Below, in pieces: positions 7,026 to 14,449 of a DNA stretch of 17,338 bases. The notes beneath the pieces are model-generated. The model saw only the letters and a list, made by a program, of their open reading frames with translations, was not told where the DNA came from and did not search any database. A program made the translations under genes and the position numbers. Each line of letters begins with the position of its first letter. Position 1 is the first letter of the stretch. Source of the DNA: JAVJUS01 sp040220455 (lineage in GTDB: Bacteria > Pseudomonadota > Alphaproteobacteria > DSM-16000 > Inquilinaceae); contig JAVJUS010000048.1 in the NCBI GenBank assembly GCA_040220455.1, positions 1 to 17,338 on the forward strand, read 5' to 3'.

Positions 7026-8761
7026 GTGCGGTCCGCGGTCAGGCGCGGCCAGCGCGGCGCCAGGCCGCCCCCGTCGAGTCGGACCCGGTCGAAGAGCTGG
7101 AGATCGTTGGCCCGCATCAGGCGGCGAACATAGGCGATGTAGTCCTGGCCGCGCTCGGAATAGGCGTCGAGCGTCCCCATCAGCGCGTGCCCGTCCAGCG
7201 GCTCGCCCGCCGCGCGCATGCGCGCCCGGAGCGCACGGAAGTCTTGATAGGCCGGGTGGGTGTTCAGATTGCGGGCATAGGAGGCCACGCTGTCGCTCAG
7301 GCTGTCGAAGGCGGCATAGCCATGGTCGCCGTCGCTGGCGGGAATGCCGTCGGTCGGATCGGCGACGATCTGGCCGAACAGGGCATTGCCGCGCCGCGCC
7401 AGAGACGAGGTGCCCCAGCCGCTCTCCACCGCCGCCTGGGCGAGGGCCATGGAGGACGGCACGACATCGACCCGCGCCAGCAGCGTGTCCAGGTCCTGGG
7501 CCGCGACTTCGTAGCGCGCGGCCAGGCGGGCGAGCCATCGCGCCTCGGCCCGGCTCGGCGGGTGACCCGCGGCGATGTTCCCCCGCAGCGTCTTCAGGCG
7601 CTGGCGATCGGCCAGGATCGCCTCGTTGGCGGCGAGCACGATCGGCAGCATGGAGTCGAGGAACAGCCGCTTGCGCAGGTCGACCCGGTCGATCTCCGCG
7701 ATGTCGGCCGGAAACGCCTTGACGAACACCCGCGGCACCGCCGCCTCGCCGTTCTGGACGGCGAGGTACGAGAAGTCGTGGATGTCGAAGGTCCTCAGCA
7801 GCGTGTCGGCGGACGAGGCGTAGAGCACGGTCTCCGACGTCTTGTCGATCGGCGGCGGTGTGACGACCGGCGTGTCCGCCGAAAGCCCTCCGGCGACGGA
7901 CGGGCCGTCCGACGTCGCCCCCGCGACCGGAGCTTCGTCGACCGATGCCTCGGCGACCGTCACCGTGGCGGAGGATCCGGCCTCCGGTCCGATCGAGCCG
8001 ACGGCCGGCATCACCGGTTCGGGCACGCGGGTCGGCGTCATGCGCGCGGCCAGGCTCGTGCCCAGGATCGTCTGGCGGGCCCGGGCGGCGGCCAGCGCCT
8101 CGGCCAGGGAGACACGATTGCCGCGCGCGGCCGTCGCGCGAACCGCCTCGGCCATGGCGGCCGTCGGCGGCGCCGGGGGCGTCACGCGCTCGATTCGCAT
8201 GACCACGGGCCTCGGACGGGTCGGCGCCCCGGTCCCGGAACCGGGCACGGGCGCTGCGCCGACCGCCCCGGCCATCGCGGCCGTCGCGGGAACCGGGGAG
8301 GGTACGGGAGGCGAGATCCGCTCGACCGGCGGCGCGGATCCCCTCGGCCCGGCGGACCGAATGCGGGCCGTCGTCCGCTCGAGGGTCGCGCGCCGCGTCG
8401 CCTCGGCCATCGCGCCGGTCGGCGGTACGGGCGCGCGGATCGGCCGAGGCGTGGCCGGGCGATCGGCCATTCGCGGCCTGTCCTCGACCATGCGGGCGGC
8501 GGGTCGACGATCCGGACCGAGGGCCGCGTCCGACACCGCAGCCATGCGCGGCCGCTCGGGCGTGTCGGCGTGGGGCAGGTCGGGCTCGGCGCGAACCACG
8601 TCGGCATCGCGCGCGTCGTCCGGCACCAAGGGGGGCGCCACGGGATCGGTCCCGCCGGAGGGCAGGACGAGGTCGCGACCGGCCGGCGTCGCGAAAAAGA
8701 GCGCGACGGCCACGGCCGCGGCGACGAGGCTCGCGGGGTCGAGAGGCGACCGGATCGCCAT
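7022..8761 (-). CDS. Membrane-anchored Bax-like glucosaminidase with Pro/Ala-rich linker
   Basis: 579 residues in three parts. A short cytoplasmic start and one hydrophobic segment (residues 10-25) form a signal anchor. A long low-complexity linker rich in Pro, Ala, Arg and Thr (about 30-308) includes three related blocks. The C-terminal half (about 310-579) resembles E. coli Bax and the glucosaminidase family: AVPRVFVKAFPADI, LFLDSMLPIVLAANEAILAD, the catalytic-region block MALAQAAVESGWGTS with Glu446 as the likely acid, then GNALFGQ and SVASYARNLNTHPAY. It should act on peptidoglycan in the periplasm, though activity is untested for many Bax-like proteins. It sits 66 bp below the nfu gene and overlaps tsaB by 4 bp. 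The ATG has no obvious ribosome site. Confidence 0.82.
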   Translation of the reverse strand: MAIRSPLDPASLVAAAVAVALFFATPAGRDLVLPSGGTDPVAPPLVPDDARDADVVRAEPDLPHADTPERPRMAAVSDAALGPDRRPAARMVEDRPRMADRPATPRPIRAPVPPTGAMAEATRRATLERTTARIRSAGPRGSAPPVERISPPVPSPVPATAAMAGAVGAAPVPGSGTGAPTRPRPVVMRIERVTPPAPPTAAMAEAVRATAARGNRVSLAEALAAARARQTILGTSLAARMTPTRVPEPVMPAVGSIGPEAGSSATVTVAEASVDEAPVAGATSDGPSVAGGLSADTPVVTPPPIDKTSETVLYASSADTLLRTFDIHDFSYLAVQNGEAAVPRVFVKAFPADIAEIDRVDLRKRLFLDSMLPIVLAANEAILADRQRLKTLRGNIAAGHPPSRAEARWLARLAARYEVAAQDLDTLLARVDVVPSSMALAQAAVESGWGTSSLARRGNALFGQIVADPTDGIPASDGDHGYAAFDSLSDSVASYARNLNTHPAYQDFRALRARMRAAGEPLDGHALMGTLDAYSERGQDYIAYVRRLMRANDLQLFDRVRLDGGGLAPRWPRLTADRT

Positions 8762-8827
8762 GGCGGCTGGCTTTGTTGTCGTTCTTCGTGCGGCGGCGGG
8801 CGGGCGCAGGACGGCGCCCGCGCCAGA

Positions 8828-9391
8828 TTACATGACGGGCCGGACTTCGACGACCTCGGGAATGTAGTGGCGCATCATGTTCTCGATGCCGGCCTTGAGC
8901 GTCATGGTCGAGCTCGGGCAGCCCGAGCAGGAGCCCTGCATCATCAGGTAGAGCACGCCGTCCTCGAAGCCGTGGAAGACGATGTCGCCGCCGTCCATGG
9001 CCACCGCCGGGCGGACCCTGGTGTCGAGCAGCTCCTTGATCTGGGCGACGACCTCGTCGTCGTCCTCGCTCGCGGCGTGGCCGCCGCCGGCATCCGCCGC
9101 CGCACCCTCGGCCATGACCGGCTTGCCGGCGGTGAAGTGCTCCATCACGACGCCGAGGATCGACGGCTTGAGCAGGTACCAGTCCTTGTCGTCGGCCTTG
9201 GTCACGGTGATGAAATCGCCGCCCAGGAAGACGCCCGTGACGCCCTCGACCTCGAACAGGCGCTGGGCCAGCGGCGACCGGGCCGCCGCGTCGGCGGTCG
9301 GGAAGTCGGCCGTCCCCGCACCCAGGACTTCGCGGCCGGGCAGGAACTTCAACGTCGCCGGGTTGGGCGTCTGTTCGGTCTGGATGAACAT
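8828..9391 (-). CDS. Nfu-type iron-sulfur cluster scaffold/carrier (NifU-like C-terminal domain)
   Basis: 187 residues. The Nfu N-terminal domain begins MFIQTEQTPNPATLKFLPG and includes VFLGGDFITVTK; a short acidic linker (about 100-115) leads to the NifU C-terminal domain with RPAVAMDGGDIVF, the cluster-binding CxxC at C155 and C158 (GSCSGCPSS), and TLKAGIENMM. Such proteins bind a 4Fe-4S cluster at a dimer interface and hand it to apoproteins. The start is set at MFIQTEQ, the invariant beginning of this family, with GGAGAG upstream on the minus strand as ribosome site; an ATG 7 codons earlier is less likely. A palindrome lies 24-70 bp upstream. Often annotated NifU family; it lacks the N-terminal IscU-like domain of true nitrogen-fixation NifU. 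Confidence 0.93.
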   Translation of the reverse strand: MFIQTEQTPNPATLKFLPGREVLGAGTADFPTADAAARSPLAQRLFEVEGVTGVFLGGDFITVTKADDKDWYLLKPSILGVVMEHFTAGKPVMAEGAAADAGGGHAASEDDDEVVAQIKELLDTRVRPAVAMDGGDIVFHGFEDGVLYLMMQGSCSGCPSSTMTLKAGIENMMRHYIPEVVEVRPVM

Positions 9392-9414
9392 GGCTGGTAC
9401 TCTCCACCGCACTA

Positions 9415-9460
9415 GGACAATTTCCGATCTGATGAGATCATCAGTCCGGAGAAAATTGCC
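9415..9460. promoter_or_regulatory. Palindrome upstream of the nfu gene (candidate operator)
   Basis: The core ctgatgagatcatcag at 9429-9444 has perfect 7-bp arms around a 2-bp centre. Outer arms (caattt at 9418-9423 and aaattg at 9453-9458, plus tccg/cgga) extend an imperfect symmetry over 46 bp. The stretch is clearly less GC-rich than its surroundings and lies just upstream of an Fe-S gene, so an operator or promoter is plausible. It does not fit an Irr, FNR or CRP consensus that I know. It could instead form an RNA hairpin. Confidence 0.5.
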
Positions 9461-9474
9461 CTATCTCCAATAAC

Positions 9475-9518
9475 CTAGAGCATCTTGTCTGCGCTCCATG
9501 GGGCGCAGGATGCTCTAG
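9475..9518. repeat. Inverted repeat with long stem (REP-like element) between lolA and nfu
   Basis: The left arm ctagagcatcttgtctgcgc (9475-9494) and right arm gcgcaggatgctctag (9503-9518) pair over 16 bp, apart from a 4-base insertion ttgt in the left arm; the loop is 8 bases. The stem ends in ctagagcat, similar to outward ends of intergenic palindromes I recall from alphaproteobacterial genomes (from memory, not searched). No T-run follows on the minus strand, so a standard intrinsic terminator for lolA is not supported. Confidence 0.65.
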
Positions 9519-9640
9519 CGTGCCGCATCGTCGGGCCGCGCGGACGCGCACCATCGACACGGAGTGAACTTGGGCGGGACTCGCGTCGAGATCAAGACCG
9601 TCGCCATGCCTCGCCCGCAGGCGGTACCCGACGGGCCGGA

Positions 9641-10333
9641 TCAGTCCCGCCGGTCGGCCGGAGGCCGCGGCGCGGCGAAGCGCACGTCGGCGACGTCGGC
9701 GCCGGGTCGGGCGTCGAGCAGGTCGACCTCCACCGTCTTGCCCTGGGCGTCGAGGAAGACCCAGCGATCCAGCGCGATCGCGTCGCCCTCGTCGGCGCGG
9801 CCCTCGAAGACCAGCGTCAGGCTGCCGGCGCCGGGATCCTGGGCGCGCACCAGGGTGACGCGCGTCGAGGCCGGGCCGTAGGCGACGTCGTCGACGCGCA
9901 CGTCGCCCGACAGCTCGACATCCTCGCGCACCAGCAGTCCCGCCGGATGTTCCGAGAGCGGAACGTCGCTGCGCTGCTCCAGCTCGCCGTCCCAGAAGGT
10001 CAGCCAGAAACCGTCGGCGACGATCAGGTGCGGCAGGTCGTCGTATTCGATGCGCATGCGCCCGGGCCGGTCGAGCCAGACCGTGCCCTGCTCCAGCCGC
10101 GAGCCGCTGGCGATCTGGACGAACCGCGCCTCGAGCGTGTCGAGCCCCTCGAGATAATCCTCCACCTGCTCGACCGTCCGGCGGTCCTGCGCCGACAGGC
10201 CCGGAGCGCCGCCGCCCTGGGCCGGTGCCGGACTCGGCGCCAGCGCGACGGCGGCGCCCGTGGCGAGGACGGCGGCGAGCGCCAGGGCGGCCGGCAAGGA
10301 CCGGCGGCGGGAGTGGGGGCTGGCGTGTTCCAT
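9641..10333 (-). CDS. lolA: Outer-membrane lipoprotein carrier protein LolA
   Basis: 230 residues. An N-terminal signal peptide (basic SRRRS, hydrophobic LPAALALAAVLATGAAVAL, likely cleavage near residue 39 after PAPAQ) precedes the LolA fold. Family features are the helix VEQVEDYLEGLDTLEARFVQ, strand GTVWLDRPGRMRIEYD, VADGFWLTFWD and the later WVFLDAQGKTVEVDLLDA. LolA ferries lipoproteins across the periplasm from LolCDE to the outer membrane. ATG 10333 is well supported by AGGAG seven bases upstream. It lies on the same strand as ftsK, which is its usual neighbour in many alphaproteobacteria, but here 4.3 kb of oppositely oriented DNA separates them. Confidence 0.92.
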   Translation of the reverse strand: MEHASPHSRRRSLPAALALAAVLATGAAVALAPSPAPAQGGGAPGLSAQDRRTVEQVEDYLEGLDTLEARFVQIASGSRLEQGTVWLDRPGRMRIEYDDLPHLIVADGFWLTFWDGELEQRSDVPLSEHPAGLLVREDVELSGDVRVDDVAYGPASTRVTLVRAQDPGAGSLTLVFEGRADEGDAIALDRWVFLDAQGKTVEVDLLDARPGADVADVRFAAPRPPADRRD

Positions 10334-10603
10334 GAGGCGACTCCTGACCGCCGAGTTTGTCCGAATCGCGGCGTCTCCGGGGAGTCATCGCGGCCGGGGT
10401 CCGGGCAAAGCCGCCGCGTCGGGATTGATCCGCGGGCACGGCCGGCGTAGAGGAAGACGACGGGCCCGGCGAGGGGCCCCCGGTCCGCGGAAAGGGCTTC
10501 GCCCGCTCGCCTCCGGCCTCGCGCCGGCTCGCACGGCCATCATCGCCGATCCTCTTTCGGCCCGGAGACGCGGACGTCGGGCCCCGATCGAAAGGGGGTC
10601 GCC
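10334..10603. promoter_or_regulatory. Divergent region between lolA and the ankyrin-DUF1835 gene
   Basis: 270 bp between two outward-facing genes, so it must hold both promoters. The lolA side has AGGAG and a somewhat AT-richer patch near 10350-10370; the other side has AAGGGGG eight bases before the plus-strand ATG. The centre (10440-10530) is extremely GC-rich with short self-complementary runs around gggccc. No sigma-70 hexamer pair can be placed with confidence. Confidence 0.45.
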
Positions 10604-13321
10604 ATGTCCGGTTTCCGGACCCTTCCCGACAGGCCGAATCTCGGCTTCCACCGCAAGGAGACCAAGGCGCGCCTGAAGGCCCTGCGCGCCGGCGACGCGG
10701 CCGCGCGCGCCTGGTTCGAGGCGGCCCATCCGCGCGGCCGGTCGATCGCCGAGCCGACGCTGGCCGATATCAGGCTCGCCCACGCGCGCGACCACGGCTT
10801 TTCGAGCTGGGCGCGGCTGAAGGCGCGGATCGACGGGGCAACCGGCGCGGACCGGCCGGCGCGCGGCCTGATCGCGGCCGACCTGCAATACCACCGGGAC
10901 CGGGCCGACGGCTTGCTCGCGTCGCTGGAGGAAGGCGACCCGGGCGCCATTCGGCTGGTCGCGCGCCTGCATCCGCGCTTCCGGGAGACCGGCGAGGCGG
11001 GGGCGGCCCGCGCCGCCGCCGACGGCACGCTCGACACCGACGACGCCAAGGTGGTGGTCGCGGCGAGCCACGGCTTCGCCGATTGGCCGGCCTTCGCCGA
11101 CCATGTCCGCGCCGTTGCCGCCGGCCGGACCGAATCGCCCTTCCTGTCCGCAGTCGTCGCCGTGAAAGCAGGCGATACCAGAAGGCTGGCCGCCCTGCTC
11201 GACGACGATCCGGGCCTGGTCAACATGGCCGGCACCAACGGCAACCGCCTCGCCAATATCGCGGTCAATGCCAAGCAGGCGGCGGCCTTCGAGCTGCTGG
11301 TCGCGCGCGGGGCGGATGTCGACCTGGGCAACGACAAGGGCTGGACGCCGCTCCACGACGCCGCCTACGCCACCCCGCACCGGGAGAGCACCGAGGATCT
11401 GGCGCTGCTGGAGGCGGTGATCGCCGCCGGCGCCTCGACCGGGCTCGAAGCCCGGGGGCGTGGCGGCACCCCCCTCGCCGTGGCTCTGTTCTGGGGTCAC
11501 CGGGCGATCGCCGAGCGGCTGGCCGCCGAGGCCGTCGAGCCGCTCAACCTGCGCACGGCCGCCGGCCTCGGCCGGGTCGACCTGATCGACGGACTCCTCG
11601 CCGCCGACGGGAGCCCGACGGCGCAGGCCGGACGCGACCGCGCCTTCCACCGGCCCCATGGCGGCTTTCCGCTGTGGCGCCCGAACGACGACCCGCAGGA
11701 GATCCTGGACGAGGCCCTGGTCTTCACCGCCAAGGCCGGGCGAATCGCCGCCATGGACCGGCTCCTCGCCGCCGGCGCGAGTCCCGACGGGGAGCCGTAC
11801 AACGGCCGGGCGCTGCACTGGGCGGCGGCGAACCGGCGCCTCGATGCGATCGACCGGCTGCTCGCCGCAGGCGCCGACATCGACGGCCGGGCCCGCTTCG
11901 GCGGTCTGGAAGGCGTCACGGCCCTGCAGGTCGCCGTCGCCTGGGACGGCAAGGCCGAGAGCGTCGCCCACCTCCTTTCTCGCGGCGCCGACATTTGGCC
12001 GCGCGATCCGCTCTACGGATCGACCGCGGCCGGGTTCGCCAATCATTTCGGCAACGAATCAATAGAGCGAATGATCCTGGAGGACCGGGCCGACCACGAC
12101 TTCCTGGCCGCCCTCCTGCTCGACGACGAGGAGCGGGCACGCCGGCACTTGGCGGCCGACCCGGGGCTCGCCGCCCGGCGCGACGACCGCGGCCGGCTGC
12201 CCGCCGACCTCGCGGCCCTGGCGCGGAAGCCCGCCGTCCTGGCCGTGCTGGAGGCGGCCGGGGCGCCGCGCGCCCCTTCGGGCACGACGGTCACCCGGCC
12301 CGCCATCCGGCAAGGCGCGAGCGGCGGGGGCGGGGACGGTGACCGCATCCTCCATATTCGTTGCGGAAGCGATATATTCGGCGCGCTGGACGAGGCCAGG
12401 GTGTCGGGCGACCGGCTGGAATGGGGCGACCCGATCTGCTGCGGCCCGCTGCCGCCCGATCTGGCGGGCGAGGCGCTGGTCGAGGTGCGCGCCGCCTGGC
12501 TCGCCGCCATCGCGAAAGTGGGCGAGGACGAAATCCGCGACGCCTTCGCCCGGCAGGCCGCGGCACTGGACGGTGCCAGCGCCTATGACCGGCTGATCCT
12601 GTGGTTCGAGCACGACCTCTACGACCAGTCGGTGCTGATCCAGCTTCTGCCGGAGCTCGACCGGCGCGGCTTGGTGGAGCGCGCCTTCCTGCTGACGCTC
12701 GATCGCTATCCCGGGGTCGAGCGGTTCCTGGGCCTGGGCCAGCTTTCCCCGGCGCAGCTCGCCGGGCTGCTCGGCACCGAGCGGCCGGTGACCCGGGCGC
12801 AGGTGACCCGGGCCGCCGAAGCGCTGGCCGCGTTCCGCGCGCCGACGCCGGAGCCGCTGGCGGCCCTGATCGCCACGGCGGAGGCCGAAGGGGGCGGCAG
12901 CCCGCTGCCGTTCCTGGCGGGCGCCCTGCGGCGACACCTGGCGGAGCTGCCGGGCGTGCGCGACGGCCTGTCCCTGACCGAGCGGCTGATCCTGCGGGCA
13001 CTGGCGGAGGGAATCGACACGCCGGGCGCGGTGTTCGGCGCGCTGACCCGCCGGCTCGACCCGCAGCCTCATGCCGGCGACGCCATGACCTGGCCGGTCT
13101 TCGAGCGCCTGGCCGGCGCGACGCAGCCCGCGATCACGCCGGCCGAGACCTGGCGGACGCGCACGGCCCTGACGGCGGCGGGCCGCGACCTGCTGGCCGG
13201 CGAGGCCGACTGGGTGGCGCTGAACGGCCTCGACCGCTGGGTCGGCGGCGTCCGGCTCGAGGGACGGACGACCCGGTGGCGATGGGACCCGGACGATGGA
13301 ACGGCGATCACGGGATCGTGA
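10604..13321 (+). CDS. Ankyrin-repeat protein fused to a DUF1835-like C-terminal half
   Basis: 905 residues in one uninterrupted frame, starting with ATG after AAGGGGG. Residues 14-85 and 95-168 are two copies of one helical module ending in a HGF-x-x-W block (HGFSSWARLKARI; HGFADWPAFADHV). Residues 178-555 hold ankyrin-type repeats (ELLVARGADVDLGNDKGWTP, RALHWAAANRRLDAIDRLLA, HLLSRGADIW). After a Gly-rich linker (560-579), residues 580-905 resemble DUF1835 proteins: ILHIRCGSDIFGALDEA, WGDPICCGPLPPD, then YDRLILWFEHDLYDQ at 661-675. A winged-helix-like end (LSLTERLILRALAEG to WPVFERLAG) looks like the DUF3658 companion domain. No signal peptide or membrane helix is seen, so it is probably cytoplasmic. 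The biochemical role is unknown. Base composition matches the neighbours. Confidence 0.85.
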   Translation: MSGFRTLPDRPNLGFHRKETKARLKALRAGDAAARAWFEAAHPRGRSIAEPTLADIRLAHARDHGFSSWARLKARIDGATGADRPARGLIAADLQYHRDRADGLLASLEEGDPGAIRLVARLHPRFRETGEAGAARAAADGTLDTDDAKVVVAASHGFADWPAFADHVRAVAAGRTESPFLSAVVAVKAGDTRRLAALLDDDPGLVNMAGTNGNRLANIAVNAKQAAAFELLVARGADVDLGNDKGWTPLHDAAYATPHRESTEDLALLEAVIAAGASTGLEARGRGGTPLAVALFWGHRAIAERLAAEAVEPLNLRTAAGLGRVDLIDGLLAADGSPTAQAGRDRAFHRPHGGFPLWRPNDDPQEILDEALVFTAKAGRIAAMDRLLAAGASPDGEPYNGRALHWAAANRRLDAIDRLLAAGADIDGRARFGGLEGVTALQVAVAWDGKAESVAHLLSRGADIWPRDPLYGSTAAGFANHFGNESIERMILEDRADHDFLAALLLDDEERARRHLAADPGLAARRDDRGRLPADLAALARKPAVLAVLEAAGAPRAPSGTTVTRPAIRQGASGGGGDGDRILHIRCGSDIFGALDEARVSGDRLEWGDPICCGPLPPDLAGEALVEVRAAWLAAIAKVGEDEIRDAFARQAAALDGASAYDRLILWFEHDLYDQSVLIQLLPELDRRGLVERAFLLTLDRYPGVERFLGLGQLSPAQLAGLLGTERPVTRAQVTRAAEALAAFRAPTPEPLAALIATAEAEGGGSPLPFLAGALRRHLAELPGVRDGLSLTERLILRALAEGIDTPGAVFGALTRRLDPQPHAGDAMTWPVFERLAGATQPAITPAETWRTRTALTAAGRDLLAGEADWVALNGLDRWVGGVRLEGRTTRWRWDPDDGTAITGS

Positions 13322-13347
13322 GCGGATGGCCGGCATGGCTGGTGAAA

Positions 13348-13379
13348 GGGATGTCGCCACGCCACTTCCCTGACATCCC
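13348..13379. other. Small inverted repeat between the ankyrin gene and the DUF6152-like gene
   Basis: Perfect 8-bp arms gggatgtc (13348-13355) and gacatccc (13372-13379) enclose a 16-base loop, 26 bp after the ankyrin-gene stop. There is no T-run, so a terminator is only weakly supported; a regulatory site for the following gene is equally possible. Confidence 0.35.
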
Positions 13380-13433
13380 GCCCCGATCGCCGACCCAGCC
13401 GGCCGGGGCACCCAGGACCTTGGAGGGCCCGTG

Positions 13434-13826
13434 ATGAGATTCCCGTTCCCGCGCCGCCTCGCCGTCGCCACGCTGGCCGCCGTCCTCGCCGTCGGCGCGC
13501 CGATCGCGGCCCTCGCCCATCACGGCTGGAGCTGGACGACCGGCGGCAATATCGAGCTCAGGGGCGTTATCGTCGCGGTCGCGCTCGGCAATCCGCACGG
13601 CCGGCTCGACGTCGATGTCGGCGAGGGCGAGGCCGATGTCTGGACCGTCGAGGTCGGCCAGCCCTGGCGCAACGAGCGCGCCGGCCTGGTCGAGGGCGAC
13701 CTGGCCGAGGGGGTGGAGATCCGCGTCGTCGGCGAGCCCGCGGCCGACCCGGAGGAGCGGCGGCTGAAGGCCGAGCGGCTCTATCTCGGCGACCGCGAAT
13801 ACGTGCTCTACCCGAACCGGAGCTGA
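13434..13826 (+). CDS. Small secreted protein, DUF6152-like, with His-His mature N-terminus
   Basis: 130 residues. A clear Sec signal peptide (RRLAVATLAAVLAVGAPIA) ends ALA at residues 26-28, so the mature protein should begin H29-H30-G-W. The mature part is one small, probably beta-rich domain: IELRGVIVAVALGNPHG, VWTVEVGQPWRNERAGL, then LKAERLYLGDREYVLYPNR. This pattern fits the DUF6152 family as I remember it; no function is established. H55 in NPHG is a third histidine that might join the N-terminal pair in a metal site. ATG 13434 is preferred, with GGAGGG six bases upstream, over the adjacent GTG at 13431. It is followed 54 bp later by a four-helix membrane protein on the same strand. Confidence 0.78.
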   Translation: MRFPFPRRLAVATLAAVLAVGAPIAALAHHGWSWTTGGNIELRGVIVAVALGNPHGRLDVDVGEGEADVWTVEVGQPWRNERAGLVEGDLAEGVEIRVVGEPAADPEERRLKAERLYLGDREYVLYPNRS

Positions 13827-13880
13827 GCCCGAGGATCGGCCGACGGCGCCGGCGGACCGGCGGGACGCGGGCCGCGCGGG

Positions 13881-14351
13881 ATGGACGCACTCCTCGCCGC
13901 CCTGGCCGCGAGCGATCCGGCGACCGCGCTGCGGTTCTCGCGCTGGGGCTACGCGGCCGTCAACACGGGGCATGTGCTGGGCATCGCCCTGCTGGTCGGC
14001 GCGATCGCGCCGCTCGACCTGAGGCTGCTGGGGGCCTGGCGGTCGGTACCGCTCGACGCCGTGGCGCGCGTCGCGATTCCGGTCGCGGCGGCCGGGCTGG
14101 CGCTGGCGATCACGAGCGGTGCCCTGCTCTTCGCCACCCGCGCCCCGGAATACGCCGCGATGCCGGTGGTATGGGCGAAGCTCGCCCTCGTCGCCACCGG
14201 GGCCACGGCGGCGCTGGCGACCCATCTGCGCGCCGGCCGCGCGCTGCACCACCTGAGCCGCCGAGCCCGCCTGCGCCAGGGCGCCCTGTCCCTGACCTGC
14301 TGGCTCGGCGCGCTCGTGGCGGGCCGGATGATCGCCTTCCTGGCGGGGTAG
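13881..14351 (+). CDS. Four-helix inner-membrane protein, DUF6644-like
   Basis: 156 residues with four predicted transmembrane helices at about 24-46, 62-84, 95-117 and 134-155. Helix 1 contains VNTGHVLGIALLVG with H31 inside or at the edge of the membrane, and a DLRLLG motif follows it. These features match DUF6644 from memory; the family has no known function. The gene follows a DUF6152-like secreted protein by 54 bp in the same direction, so the two are probably co-transcribed and may work together in the membrane and periplasm. The ribosome site before the ATG is weak. The gene ends in TAG and faces the 3' end of ftsK. Confidence 0.75.
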   Translation: MDALLAALAASDPATALRFSRWGYAAVNTGHVLGIALLVGAIAPLDLRLLGAWRSVPLDAVARVAIPVAAAGLALAITSGALLFATRAPEYAAMPVVWAKLALVATGATAALATHLRAGRALHHLSRRARLRQGALSLTCWLGALVAGRMIAFLAG

Positions 14352-14449
14352 AGAGGGGCGGGGTAGGGAGCGGCGAGCGGACGCGCGCGATGTCGGGCTC
14401 GCTCCGCTCGGCCGACCTACGAAGTCCTCGTCCTCGACTTGCTTTCTTC

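Noticed and set aside
6255..9407. A single 1050-residue minus-strand frame that seems to encode one large protein
   Set aside because: Only its last 256 residues are real (TsaB). The rest is an out-of-frame reading of the nfu and glucosaminidase genes, which carry recognisable domains in their own frames.
7187..9415. 742-residue plus-strand frame opposite nfu and the glucosaminidase gene
   Set aside because: Arg/Gly-rich, no motif, and antisense to two confidently identified genes.
10385..13471. Two long minus-strand frames opposite the ankyrin-DUF1835 gene
   Set aside because: The plus-strand frame contains clear repeats and domains and a good ribosome site; the antisense frames have none and look like GC-bias shadows.
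14361..14368. gggtaggg, a match to the FtsK-orienting KOPS consensus GGGNAGGG, just beyond the 3' end of ftsK
   Set aside because: A single 8-base match with one free position is expected often in GC-rich DNA; strand bias across the chromosome would be needed.
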